Assembly (NCBI RefSeq): GCF_021129305.1
Contig: NZ_JAJOMB010000001.1
Coordinates: 736,539-800,538, forward strand
DNA: 64,000 nucleotides
Origin: Kineosporia babensis
GTDB lineage: Bacteria; Actinomycetota; Actinomycetes; Actinomycetales; Kineosporiaceae
Reading direction: 5' to 3'
Part shown: positions 17,865 to 26,630 of the stretch, piece after piece
Position numbering within the stretch: position 1 is the stretch's first letter
Layout of the letters: each line of letters begins with the position of its first letter
The notes under the pieces: generated by a model
Told to the model about the DNA's origin: nothing
What the model saw: only the letters and a program-made list of their open reading frames with translations
Databases searched by the model: none
Position numbers and translations under genes: made by a program

Positions 17865-20800
17865 GTGGAACGTCCTTCTGGCCCATCGCGAGGCCGCCCT
17901 GAACCGTCCGACGGTGAGCCGAACGGCCTCGGCGGCCGACGACTCAACGCCCCCGGCGGTCAGCGGGCCAACGGGCAGCCCGGCCTGGGCGGCCGGCGTC
18001 TGGGCGCACAACAGGGCCAAGGCCTCGGTGGTAACCGTAACAACGGTAACCAGAGTCAGGGCCTTGGTGGCAACCGCAACAACAACCAGGGCCAGGGTCT
18101 CGGCGGCCGCCGCTCACAGCGGCCGGCCCGTGAGGAAGCACCGCGCCAGGAAGCTCCTCGCCGCCCGGAAGCTCCTCGTCGTCCCGAAGAAGCTCCCCGC
18201 CGTTCCGAAGCCCCGCGCCGCCCCGAACCTTCGCACCGGCCGCCGGAGCTACGCCGTTCGGAAGAGCCGCGTCGTTCCGAGCCGCCGCGTTATGCGGACG
18301 AGCCGCGTTACTCCGAACCGCCGCCGGACAACGGCCGTCGCCGGTCCTCCGGCCCGGTTTCCGAGCACCGCAGTGCCCCGGCGTCCTCCCGTTCCGGTGG
18401 CCGGGCGGCCGAAGCACCTGGCCCGTACGACCGTGACCCGTACGACCGCGAGCAGCCGATGCGCTCCGCCGCCGGTCCGCAGACCCCGCGGCCCAGTGCG
18501 CGGCCCATCATTCCTCCCTCAGATCCTTATTCCTCCCGTTCTGCTGCCGACCATGCAGATGCGCACACGGTTGCCTACGGCGCGTCGCCGTACGACGAAC
18601 TGGGCGCTCCGGCACAGTCGCCGGACGGAATGTCGACGTACGGACGGGCACAGAACCGCCTGCGGGACAGCCGCGCCGGTCGTCTGCTCGCGAACACTGG
18701 TGCGCTGAACCTTTGGGCGGGCCAGGAGGAAGAAGAGCTGGACAGCACCACGGCGCCGCCCCGCCGCAACACCCGCTCGCGCAAGGGCGGCGGTGGCGAT
18801 GGCTCGCCCCCGCAGGGCTACCACCGGTACCTGAACTACCCGCGCTGGGGTAAGCGCGGGATCAAGCGCTGGCTGCCCTCCTGGAAGCTCATCGCCGGGC
18901 TCACCTCGTTCGGCGTGCTCGTGGTGGCCGCTGCGGTGTTCTGGTTCTGGAACTCGGTCGCGCTGCCCACCACGGAAGACGCCACGCTCAAGGCGCAGAC
19001 CACCACGGTCTACTACTCCAACGGCAAGGACGTGCTCGGCACCCTGAAGATCCAGGACCGGGAGAACGTCCAGCTGGCCAACATCCCGCCGCACGTGCAG
19101 AACGCGGTGATCTCCGCCGAGGACAACACCTTCCGGACCAACAGCGGTGTGCAGTGGACGTCGATCGCGCGGGCCGCGCTCTCGACCGTGACCGGCGGCG
19201 ACACCGGTGGTGGTTCGACGATCACCCAGCAGTACGTGAAGAACGTGTACGACCAGAAGGAACTCTCGTACACGCGCAAGATGCGCGAGGCCGTGATGGC
19301 GATGAAGGTCAACGAGCGGATGTCCAAGGACGACATCCTCGAGCGTTACCTGAACACCATCTACTGGGGCCGCAGCACCTGGGGGATCCAGGCCGCGTCG
19401 AAGGCGTACTTCGACAAGGAGGCCAAGGACCTCACCGTCTCCGAGAGCGCCTTCCTGGCCGGCATCATCAACGCCCCCACCCTGGCCGACCCGAGCAAGG
19501 ACGACGAGAAGAAGGCCCGGGCCGAGCGGCGCTGGGGCGTCGTGCTGGACGCGATGGTCAAGGAGGGCTACCTCGACGCCTCCGAGCGCGCCGGGATGAA
19601 GTTCCCGAAGGTGATCAAGGAGAAGCCGAGCACCTCCGCCACCGGTCAGGAGGCCTACCTGATGGAGATGGTGAAGGAGGAGGCCCAGGAGGACGTCGGC
19701 ATCCCCGAGGACAAGCTCACCACCGGCGGCTACAAGATCGTCACCACCTTCAACAAGCGCCTGGTCAAGGCGGCCGAGAGGGCGGTCAAGGAGGAGACTC
19801 CGGACGGCGCCCCCAAGGGCCTACGGGTCGGCATGGCCTCGATCGACCCGCGTAACGGCGCGGTGCTGTCGATCTACGGCGGCGCCGACATCAGCGAAGA
19901 GATGAACCAGGCCACCAAGGACGGCGCCCAGGCAGCCTCCACGTTCAAGACCTTCGGTCTGCTGGCCGCCCTGAAGGACGGAGTCAGCCTGGACTCCACC
20001 TACGACGGCAACGACGGCCGGGTGATCACCGGTGCGGGTGACTCGCGCAAGATCAGCAACTTCGACAGCACCCCCTACGGCTGGATCGACCTGGTCAAGG
20101 CCACCGAAAGTTCGGTCAACACCGTCTACGTCGACCTGAACAACCAGGTCGGGCCGGAGAAGATGCGCCAGGCGGCGATCGACGCGGGCATCCCGGAGAC
20201 CGACGACCTGAAGAAGAACCTGGTGAACGTGCTGGGCTCGACCAGCGTGCACCCGATCGACCTGGCCAGCGCCTACGGCACCCTGGCGGCCCAGGGGGTG
20301 CGCCGCGACTGGCACGTGCTGGAGTCGGTCACCCGGGTCGAGGACGACGAGTCGGTCCACAAGGTCACCAAGGATGACACCAAGGGCGAGCGGGTCTTCG
20401 ACGCGAGCGTGGTCGCCGACGCCACCTACGCCCTGGAGCACGTGGTCACCAACGGTTCCGGCAAGACCGCCCGGGCCGTCGGGCACCCGGTGGCCGGCAA
20501 GACCGGTAGCTCCACCGACAACCTCTCGGCCTGGTTCGTCGGCTACACCCCGCAGGTGGTCACCGCGGTCGGGCTGCACCAGGTGAAGAAGGACGGCCAG
20601 AGCCTCGACAAGATGCGCAACTGGCCGGGCCTGAGCCAGGTCACCGGTGGTTCGGTGCCCACCGACATCTGGACCGCCTACATGCTGCAGGCGCTGAAGG
20701 GTAAGGACGTCGTCGAGTTCCCCGAGCCCAGCCATGGTGGTGAGGTGGTGAGCTCCTCGCCGACCCCGACGGTGACGCAGGAACCGACCCCGACCGACAC

Positions 20801-21014
20801 CCCCTCGCAGGAGCCGACTCAGCAGCCCACTCAGCAGCCGAGCCAGAGCTGGACCCCGACCGACCAGCCCACCGGTCAGCCGAGTCAGAGCTGGGAGCCG
20901 ACCGACCCGGAGGATGATGGTGACCAAGAGGTCGACCCCACCGGTGATCCGAACAACGGTGGCGCCAATCCGACCGAGGACGCCGACGACGACGGGAACG
21001 ACTGGCTGCCATGA
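17865..21014 (+). CDS. ponA: Class A penicillin-binding protein (bifunctional transglycosylase/transpeptidase)
   Basis: 1049 residues from GTG 17865, which has AGGAGGG 12 bases upstream; this start choice is moderate. The long cytoplasmic N-terminus (residues 1-335) holds repeats of LGGNRNN/QGLGG and then a Pro/Arg/Glu-rich stretch. A single TM segment lies at about 340-365. The GT51 transglycosylase follows with EDNTF (Glu about 417), GGSTITQQYVKN and RKMREAVMAM. The transpeptidase motifs are STFK (Ser about 692), SVN (about 750) and KTGS (about 879). The C-terminus (from about 955) is an extracellular Pro/Thr/Gln tail. It polymerises and cross-links peptidoglycan. The downstream gene overlaps it by ATGA, implying coupling. 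Confidence 0.95.
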   Translation: MERPSGPSRGRPEPSDGEPNGLGGRRLNAPGGQRANGQPGLGGRRLGAQQGQGLGGNRNNGNQSQGLGGNRNNNQGQGLGGRRSQRPAREEAPRQEAPRRPEAPRRPEEAPRRSEAPRRPEPSHRPPELRRSEEPRRSEPPRYADEPRYSEPPPDNGRRRSSGPVSEHRSAPASSRSGGRAAEAPGPYDRDPYDREQPMRSAAGPQTPRPSARPIIPPSDPYSSRSAADHADAHTVAYGASPYDELGAPAQSPDGMSTYGRAQNRLRDSRAGRLLANTGALNLWAGQEEEELDSTTAPPRRNTRSRKGGGGDGSPPQGYHRYLNYPRWGKRGIKRWLPSWKLIAGLTSFGVLVVAAAVFWFWNSVALPTTEDATLKAQTTTVYYSNGKDVLGTLKIQDRENVQLANIPPHVQNAVISAEDNTFRTNSGVQWTSIARAALSTVTGGDTGGGSTITQQYVKNVYDQKELSYTRKMREAVMAMKVNERMSKDDILERYLNTIYWGRSTWGIQAASKAYFDKEAKDLTVSESAFLAGIINAPTLADPSKDDEKKARAERRWGVVLDAMVKEGYLDASERAGMKFPKVIKEKPSTSATGQEAYLMEMVKEEAQEDVGIPEDKLTTGGYKIVTTFNKRLVKAAERAVKEETPDGAPKGLRVGMASIDPRNGAVLSIYGGADISEEMNQATKDGAQAASTFKTFGLLAALKDGVSLDSTYDGNDGRVITGAGDSRKISNFDSTPYGWIDLVKATESSVNTVYVDLNNQVGPEKMRQAAIDAGIPETDDLKKNLVNVLGSTSVHPIDLASAYGTLAAQGVRRDWHVLESVTRVEDDESVHKVTKDDTKGERVFDASVVADATYALEHVVTNGSGKTARAVGHPVAGKTGSSTDNLSAWFVGYTPQVVTAVGLHQVKKDGQSLDKMRNWPGLSQVTGGSVPTDIWTAYMLQALKGKDVVEFPEPSHGGEVVSSSPTPTVTQEPTPTDTPSQEPTQQPTQQPSQSWTPTDQPTGQPSQSWEPTDPEDDGDQEVDPTGDPNNGGANPTEDADDDGNDWLP

Positions 21015-22675
21015 CGGGTAGGCGGGTCCGGCAGCCCAGACCGAAGCCGGGCTCGCCCCGTTGGTCGCAGACCCCGGCCGAGACCGACGACGGGGAGGGC
21101 GTCTACTCGCCCACCCGTCTCGATCCGCTGGTCCGCTCGGCCAGCCCGGTCATCGGCGGACCGGCGGGCCGGCGGCTGGCCAGCTCCACCGGCATCTGGA
21201 GCGCGGCCACCGTGCTGGTGCTGCTGTCGGCCGTGGTCTTCGGCCTGGGCATCGTGCAGAAGCAGCACTGCCGGGCCAGCGGCTGGAGCACGCCCGACCA
21301 CTTCTGGCACGCCTGCTACAGCGACATCCCGGTGGTCTTCGCCAGCTCCGGGCTGGGCGGACCGGACCGCCCGGGCCTGAGCGAGGCCCTGGGCTCACCC
21401 GGCGGACTGGGCCAGCCACCGCTGGCCGGCCTGCTCATGTGGGTCACCTCCGGCCTGGTGGACTCCTCCGACCCGGGCGCCAACCGCAGCTTCTTCGACC
21501 TGACCGCGCTGCTGCTGGCCGCCATGCTGGCGGTCGCGGTGGCCGCGGTGACCTTCACCCTCGGCCGGCGCGGCTGGGACGCGGCGCATCTGGCCCTCAG
21601 CCCGGTCCTGATCACCGCCGGGCTGATCTCGTACCAGGTGCTGGCCATCGTCCTGGTCGCCCTCGCGCTCTTCGCCCTCTCCCGCAACCGGGCCTTGGCC
21701 GGCGGCCTGCTCCTCGGTCTGGGTGTGGCCGCGGCTCCCCAGGTGGCCGTGATCGCCATCGTCGCGGGAGTGCTGGCCCTCTGGCGCTCGGGCACCTACC
21801 TGGACCACCCGAGCGAGACCGGCCGGGATCCGCGCGCCCTCGCCGCGGTGACCTTCGCCGGCACCACGGTGATCACCTGGCTGGTGCTGCGCGTTCTGTT
21901 GCTGCCCGGCCTGACCGGACAGTTCGGCGACATGCTGGACTCCTGGCGGGGCGGCGCCCCTGGCTACGGCTCGCTCTGGCTGATCCCGCAGCTGCTCGGG
22001 GCCTCGGAACCGGACCCGGCCTCGTCCTGGGCCGGGCGGCTGGCTCAGCTGCTCTTCGGGTGGATGTTCAGCGCCAATGCCCTTGGCGGCGGCGCCACCT
22101 CAGCGCTGGTGGTGATCGCGCTGTTCGTGCTCGGTGGCCTGCTGCTGCGTCTGACCGTGGTCCGGGTACCCCCGCTGTCCGCGCTCCCTGTCGCCGGTCA
22201 GCCCGACACCACGAACATGGCCGAATGGGTGACCCGCCGGCTGGCGCCTGCCTCGTTGGCAACCCTCGCCGTCGTGCTCCTGACCGCTAAATCGCTGCCG
22301 GCCCAGACGTCCCTACTTCTGTTGCCGTTGATCGCCCTGAGTGGGCTGCGCTGGCGCGACCACCTGATCTGGGCGGGCACCGAGGCCGTCTACTTCGTCG
22401 GGATCTGGCTGTACATCGCGGCCGAGACCGCTCCCGACCGGGGCCTGCCCTCGCAGTTCTACCTGATCATGCTTCTCGCCCGGCTCGCCGGGATCGCCTG
22501 GGTGGGGCTGCAGGGTGTGCTCATCTACCGGGCCACCTACGCCCCGCCGACGGCCGGACCGGACCAGCCGGACGTGACCGGTGCGCTGAGTATCCGCGAA
22601 ATTTCTTCTCCGGGCCTTGACGAAGGTACGCTCTTGGGCGATCGGGATACCGGTGCTCCCCAATCCCTGGGGTGA
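21011..22675 (+). CDS. Polytopic membrane protein, glycosyltransferase-87-like
   Basis: 554 residues. A soluble N-terminus of about 60 residues is followed by roughly ten hydrophobic segments and a short cytoplasmic tail. Position right after ponA and before rpsF, and the general look, match the mycobacterial Rv0051 group, which is related to polyprenyl-phosphate-dependent mannosyltransferases (GT87). The acidic residues after the first TM region ([11 protein letters not shown]) lie where such enzymes have catalytic Asp, but this is by eye. The start ATG overlaps the PBP stop (ATGA). A role in envelope glycan assembly is an inference. Confidence 0.75.
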   Translation: MTGRRVRQPRPKPGSPRWSQTPAETDDGEGVYSPTRLDPLVRSASPVIGGPAGRRLASSTGIWSAATVLVLLSAVVFGLGIVQKQHCRASGWSTPDHFWHACYSDIPVVFASSGLGGPDRPGLSEALGSPGGLGQPPLAGLLMWVTSGLVDSSDPGANRSFFDLTALLLAAMLAVAVAAVTFTLGRRGWDAAHLALSPVLITAGLISYQVLAIVLVALALFALSRNRALAGGLLLGLGVAAAPQVAVIAIVAGVLALWRSGTYLDHPSETGRDPRALAAVTFAGTTVITWLVLRVLLLPGLTGQFGDMLDSWRGGAPGYGSLWLIPQLLGASEPDPASSWAGRLAQLLFGWMFSANALGGGATSALVVIALFVLGGLLLRLTVVRVPPLSALPVAGQPDTTNMAEWVTRRLAPASLATLAVVLLTAKSLPAQTSLLLLPLIALSGLRWRDHLIWAGTEAVYFVGIWLYIAAETAPDRGLPSQFYLIMLLARLAGIAWVGLQGVLIYRATYAPPTAGPDQPDVTGALSIREISSPGLDEGTLLGDRDTGAPQSLG

Positions 22676-22704
22676 ACCGCTTCCCGAGACGCACAAGCCC
22701 TCCT

Positions 22705-22723
22705 GTCACGGAGAGACCGTGAC
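22705..22723 (+). promoter_or_regulatory. Hairpin in the rpsF leader
   Basis: GTCACGG-agaga-CCGTGAC is a perfect 7-bp stem just before the rpsF ribosome site. S6:S18 leaders that bind the S6-S18 complex have a comparable position and a CCG element, so feedback control is possible, but I cannot confirm the motif. Confidence 0.35.
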
Positions 22724-22751
22724 CGTTCAGACCGAAGGAGGTGGGTTACGC

Positions 22752-23042
22752 ATGCGTCAGTACGAGCTGATGGTCATCCTCGACCCCGAGCTCGAGGAGC
22801 GGACCGTTGCGCCCTCGCTCGACAAGTTCCTCGGCGTCATCCGCAAGGGTGGCGGCACCGTCGAAAAGGTCGACATCTGGGGCCGTCGCCGGCTCGCGTA
22901 CGAGATCAAGAAGAAGGCCGAAGGCATCTACGCGCTGGTCGACATGACCACGACGCCGGCCGACGCCAAGGAGCTCGACCGCCAGCTGAACCTCAACGAG
23001 TCGGTGCTGCGGACCAAGCTGATCCGCCCCGCCGCTCGCTGA
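22752..23042 (+). CDS. rpsF: 30S ribosomal protein S6
   Basis: 96 residues from ATG 22752, with AAGGAGG upstream; the frame opens at 22617 but that part is leader and the end of the membrane protein gene. [38 protein letters not shown] and [22 protein letters not shown] are typical. Binds S18 in the 30S platform. First gene of the rpsF-ssb-rpsR-rplI operon. Confidence 0.98.
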   Translation: MRQYELMVILDPELEERTVAPSLDKFLGVIRKGGGTVEKVDIWGRRRLAYEIKKKAEGIYALVDMTTTPADAKELDRQLNLNESVLRTKLIRPAAR

Positions 23043-23122
23043 GCAACTCCACTCGCCGGTAGCCCTCGGGCTGAGGCCGGCACCCCCACACGAAGCATCC
23101 AGCAGGACCGGAGAGAAACCGC

Positions 23123-23680
23123 ATGGCCGGCGACACGACGCTCACGCTGATCGGCAACCTCACGAACGACCCCGAGCTGCGTTTCACCCCGAGCGGGGCC
23201 GCGGTGGCCAACTTCACCGTCGCCTCGACCCCCCGCGCGTTCGACCGTCAGTCGAACGAGTGGAAGGACGGGGAGACGCTGTTCATGCGCTGCTCGGTCT
23301 GGCGGGAGGCGGCGGAGAACGTCGCCGAGTCGCTGAGCCGGGGCTCGCGGGTGATCGTCACCGGGCGGCTGAAGAGCCGTTCGTACGAGACCCGCGAGGG
23401 CGAGAAGCGCACGGTCGTCGAGCTCGAGGTCGATGAGCTGGGCCCGTCGCTGCGCTACGCCACCGCCAAGGTCAACAAGACCTCGCGCGGCGGTGGCGGC
23501 GGCGGTGGCAACTTCGGTGGCGGTGGCGGCTTCTCCGGTGGTGGCGGTAACGGCGGTGGTGGCGGTGGCTACTCCGGCGGCGGCCAGTCCGGCCCGCCCG
23601 ACGACCCGTGGGCCACTGGCCCGGCATCGGGTGGCGGCGGTGGCGGTTTCGGCGGCAGCCAGGAAGAGCCCCCCTTCTGA
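23123..23680 (+). CDS. ssb: Single-stranded DNA-binding protein
   Basis: 185 residues. OB fold over residues 1-115 ([53 protein letters not shown]), then a Gly-rich linker of about 60 residues, and the conserved acidic tip ending EEPPF, which docks DNA-repair and replication partners. Usual actinobacterial SSB-A layout. Located between rpsF and rpsR as in most bacteria. Confidence 0.98.
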   Translation: MAGDTTLTLIGNLTNDPELRFTPSGAAVANFTVASTPRAFDRQSNEWKDGETLFMRCSVWREAAENVAESLSRGSRVIVTGRLKSRSYETREGEKRTVVELEVDELGPSLRYATAKVNKTSRGGGGGGGNFGGGGGFSGGGGNGGGGGGYSGGGQSGPPDDPWATGPASGGGGGGFGGSQEEPPF

Positions 23681-23746
23681 TCTCTACGCCGGCTCCTTCT
23701 TCAGGAGCACCGGCTTCCCCAACTCGTGCAGTAAGGAGTAACCACG

Positions 23747-23983
23747 ATGGCTAAGCCACCCGTGCGCAAGCCCAAGAAGAAGCAGAACCCGCTGAAGGCC
23801 GCCAAGATCACGGTGGTCGACTACAAGGACACCGCTCTGCTGCGGAAGTTCATCTCCGACCGCGGCAAGATCCGGGCCCGTCGGGTCACCGGTGTCTCGG
23901 TGCAGCAGCAGCGGGAGATCGCCAAGGCCGTCAAGAACGCGCGGGAGATGGCCCTGCTGCCGTACTCCAGCTCGGCCCGCTGA
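23747..23983 (+). CDS. rpsR: 30S ribosomal protein S18, zinc-free (C-) form
   Basis: 78 residues. [25 protein letters not shown] and [16 protein letters not shown] are S18 hallmarks. The Cys that bind zinc in many S18 proteins are absent: the usual CxFC region reads NPLKAA and the later Cys is Val (TGVSV). The protein has no Cys at all. Zinc-free S18 is known in several actinobacterial orders. TAAGGAGT precedes the ATG. Third gene of the operon. Confidence 0.97.
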   Translation: MAKPPVRKPKKKQNPLKAAKITVVDYKDTALLRKFISDRGKIRARRVTGVSVQQQREIAKAVKNAREMALLPYSSSAR

Positions 23984-24000
23984 GCAGAGGGGACGCGAAG

Positions 24001-24450
24001 ATGAAGCTCATCCTCACGCAGGAAGTCTCCGGCCTGGGTACCCCCGGCGACGTGGTCGAGGTCAAGGACGGCTACGGCCGTAACTACCTGGTTCCGCGTG
24101 GCCTGGCGACCAGCTGGACCAAGGGTGGCGAGAAGCAGGTCACCCAGATCCGCAAGGCCCGCAAGGCCCGCGAGATCGCCACCCTCGACGAGGCCAAGGC
24201 GATCAAGGCCAAGCTGGAGGCCAAGCCGGTCCGCCTCGCGGTCCGCGCCGGCGCTTCCGGCCGCCTGTTCGGTGCGGTCACCCCGAGCGACATCGCCGAG
24301 GCGATCGTCCGCGCCGAGGGCCCGCAGGTGGACCGCCGCAAGGTGGAACTGCCGACTCCGATCAAGAGCACCGGTGACCACACCGCCCACGTCCGGCTGC
24401 ACGCCGACGTCCAGGCCAAGGTCACGCTGAAGGTCGTCGCCGAGGGCTGA
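24001..24450 (+). CDS. rplI: 50S ribosomal protein L9
   Basis: 149 residues, full length. The N-terminal domain has [34 protein letters not shown], then the long connecting helix and the C-terminal rRNA-binding domain ([21 protein letters not shown]). Last gene of the rpsF operon, 17 bases after rpsR and followed by a strong terminator. Confidence 0.98.
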   Translation: MKLILTQEVSGLGTPGDVVEVKDGYGRNYLVPRGLATSWTKGGEKQVTQIRKARKAREIATLDEAKAIKAKLEAKPVRLAVRAGASGRLFGAVTPSDIAEAIVRAEGPQVDRRKVELPTPIKSTGDHTAHVRLHADVQAKVTLKVVAEG

Positions 24451-24471
24451 TGCCCCTTCAGTAGCGGTTCG

Positions 24472-24516
24472 GCCGGCCCCGGTTCTGCTTCGGCAGGATC
24501 GGGGCCGGCTGTTTTT
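24472..24516 (+). terminator. Intrinsic terminator after rplI
   Basis: GCCGGCCCCG pairs with CGGGGCCGGC (10 bp, 18-base loop) and is followed by GTTTTT. It ends the rpsF-rplI operon. Confidence 0.93.
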
Positions 24517-24601
24517 ACCCCGTGGCCATTGCCGAACCGATGAGCCGACTTTCGCGGATTGGCACTTTGGTCTTCGCGGCTTTGCGACGAGAATGTTTCG
24601 C

Positions 24602-24802
24602 ATGAGTAACGCAGCACGGCCCTCGTTCGGGCGCCGCGTGTACATGGCGCTCTTCAAGATCATGGGTCCTGCCGATGTGAAGCCGGTCGGCAGGCCCGCG
24701 GCCCACAATCCCGACGACCCGACCGTCCCGCCCGGCTACCACCTCGAGACGTTCACCCTGCCGGACGGGGTCAAGAAGCGGATCATGGTCAAGGACTCCT
24801 GA
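24602..24802 (+). CDS. Small protein of unknown function
   Basis: 66 residues from ATG 24602, with GACGAGA nine bases before; another ATG lies at 24593. The sequence is well behaved for this genome's codon use and ends with a charged segment (TLPDGVKKRIMVKDS) and a Pro-rich middle (DDPTVPPGYHLETF). No TM helix, Cys or known motif is visible. It has its own spacing after the rplI terminator and is convergent with the MATE gene, whose stop is six bases away. Confidence 0.55.
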   Translation: MSNAARPSFGRRVYMALFKIMGPADVKPVGRPAAHNPDDPTVPPGYHLETFTLPDGVKKRIMVKDS

Positions 24803-24808
24803 GCCGGT

Positions 24809-26158
24809 TCACCGGTAGGCGCCGGTGACCAGCCACTGGTCCCCTCGTTCCCGACGCCGCAGGACCACGGCCCGGACGATCATCCAGCCCCCGGCGAAGG
24901 CCGTCCACAGCCAGACCAGGCCGGCTTTGCCGTCCGGGCCCCACAGGCCGATCGCGATCGCGACGGGGGCATAGAGCGCCGTCTGCGCTACTGCCGCATA
25001 GGCCAGGAAACGCCCGTCTCCGGCCCCGATCAGCACCCCGTCGAGCACGAAGACGTACCCCGCGATCGGCTGCGTCAGAGCCGCCACGATCAGCGCCCCG
25101 GTGAGCGCCGTCCGTACCTGGGGATCGTCGCTGAACAAGGGGCCGAGAATCCCGGCGCAGAGCAGCAGAACTCCCGCGAAGACCACTCCGGCGCCTATCC
25201 CCCAGCGCACCATCCGCGCTGTCGCGTCGCGCACCCCCTGTACGTCGCCGGCGCCCAGGGCGCTGCCGGTCAGGGCCTGCCCGGCGATGGCCAGCGCGTC
25301 CAGACCGAGGGCGAGCAGGTTCCACACGTTCAGGGCTACCTGGTGAGCGGCCAGCGCCGGGGCTCCGAAACCCGCTGCCACGCCGGTCGTCAGCAGGAGC
25401 AGCACCCGCATCGCCATGGTCCGGATCAACAGGGGGACGCCGGTGCGGCCGGCCAGGCGCACGCCCGCCAGTTGCGGCCAGAGGGATACCCCGGCCCGCC
25501 GGGCGTCGCCCACCACGTAACCGATGGCAGCGACGGCCATGCCCGCCTGGGTGATCGAAGTACCTACCGCCGAGCCCGCGATCCCCCACCCCAGGCCATG
25601 CACCAGCAGCACGTTGAGCAGGGCGTTCACTACCGCACCGGTCACGGCTATCCACAGGGTGACGCGGGTGTTCTGCAGCCCACGCAGGACGCCGACCAGA
25701 GCCAGGACGATGAGCATCGCCGGCACCCCGGGCAACGACCAGCGCAGGTAGACGATGGCGGCCTCGCGCACGCCCGGTTCAGCCCCGGCGGCCCCGATCA
25801 GGTCCACGGCGTAGGGCGCGGCGGGGTAGAGCAGCAGCACCACGATCAGGCCGATCCCGGCGGCCAGCCAGGCGGCGTCCATCCCGATCGCGATCGCCTT
25901 GGTGCGCTCACCGGCTCCCACCAGCCGGGCCACGCTGCTGGTGGTGCCGTAGGCCAGGAACACGAAGATGTAGACCGCGGTGGTCAGAATGCCTGCGGCG
26001 ATGCCCAGTCCGGCCAGTTCGGTGGTGCCCAGCCGGCCGACGATGGCGGAGTCGGCGAGCAGGAAGAGTGGTTCGGCCACCAGGGCACCCAGGGCCGGCA
26101 GGGCCAGGGACAGAATCTGCCGGTCAGTGCTGCTGGTCCGGCCGGGGTTCTTGCTCAG
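24809..26158 (-). CDS. MATE-family efflux transporter (DinF-like)
   Basis: About 449 residues with 12 predicted helices. The typical N-terminal MATE stretch ILSLALPALGALVAEPLFLLADSAIVG shows that coding begins well before the first ATG/GTG candidate (GTG 26080). In frame upstream there is no ATG, GTG or TTG, but a CTG at 26156-26158 follows a very strong ribosome site (GAGGTGATCC, complementary to the 16S rRNA end) at nine bases. I therefore choose CTG 26158. It should exchange Na+ or H+ for drugs or metabolites. It sits between rplI and dnaB, as in Streptomyces from memory. Confidence 0.88.
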   Translation of the reverse strand: MSKNPGRTSSTDRQILSLALPALGALVAEPLFLLADSAIVGRLGTTELAGLGIAAGILTTAVYIFVFLAYGTTSSVARLVGAGERTKAIAIGMDAAWLAAGIGLIVVLLLYPAAPYAVDLIGAAGAEPGVREAAIVYLRWSLPGVPAMLIVLALVGVLRGLQNTRVTLWIAVTGAVVNALLNVLLVHGLGWGIAGSAVGTSITQAGMAVAAIGYVVGDARRAGVSLWPQLAGVRLAGRTGVPLLIRTMAMRVLLLLTTGVAAGFGAPALAAHQVALNVWNLLALGLDALAIAGQALTGSALGAGDVQGVRDATARMVRWGIGAGVVFAGVLLLCAGILGPLFSDDPQVRTALTGALIVAALTQPIAGYVFVLDGVLIGAGDGRFLAYAAVAQTALYAPVAIAIGLWGPDGKAGLVWLWTAFAGGWMIVRAVVLRRRERGDQWLVTGAYR

Positions 26159-26630
26159 CCGGGATCACCTCGTTGCTGTTCTCGCGACTCGACCGGCCGC
26201 GCGGATCGCGACCACCTCACAGTGTGCACGAGGAGGTGGCAGGCGACTGACCGTCCCTCGGTGCTCGCTCCCGGACCCGCTCTTGAGCCGCCGTATGCGC
26301 CCTTTGGTAACGGTGAGGTGACCATGCACTGAATCGACGCCGGATTTCTGGCATCCACAACCCGTGGACAGCTTCGTGGCCGGTCAGAGGCTTTTGGACC
26401 CGGCCTCAGGGCCCGTTCATCCCCACTGTTATCCACAACCTGTGCACAACCCCCGGGGTTTGTCCCCAAGTTATCCACAGACTTGGCGAGGTTGTGCACC
26501 GATCCGGCTGGGGCTGTGGATACGGTCGTTGAACCCCACACCCGACGACCCGTATTTTCAGGGGGCCTGCTCGCCACCGCGATGAGTCGGTGCCGGTCCG
26601 GTGTGGAGCAACAGCTGGGAAGAGGGTCCG
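26159..26630. other. Gene-free interval upstream of dnaB
   Basis: Divergent spacer between the MATE gene and dnaB. It holds the DnaA-box cluster (26429-26523, listed separately) and a weak 7-bp hairpin at 26212-26239. Short open frames here overlap the boxes and are not convincing. Confidence 0.7.
26429..26523. promoter_or_regulatory. DnaA-box cluster upstream of dnaB
   Basis: Two perfect TTATCCACA boxes (26429-26437 and 26471-26479) lie 42 bases apart, start to start. Around them are related sites: CTGTGCACA (26440-26448), TTGTCCCCA (26460-26468), TTGTGCACC (26492-26500) and TGTGGATAC (26515-26523, reverse). This density within 95 bases is far above chance in GC-rich DNA. Likely DnaA control of dnaB transcription, or an auxiliary DnaA-binding locus. 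Confidence 0.75.

Noticed and set aside
26364..26585. 73-codon frame upstream of dnaB
   Set aside because: It is made of the DnaA boxes themselves and has no ribosome site.
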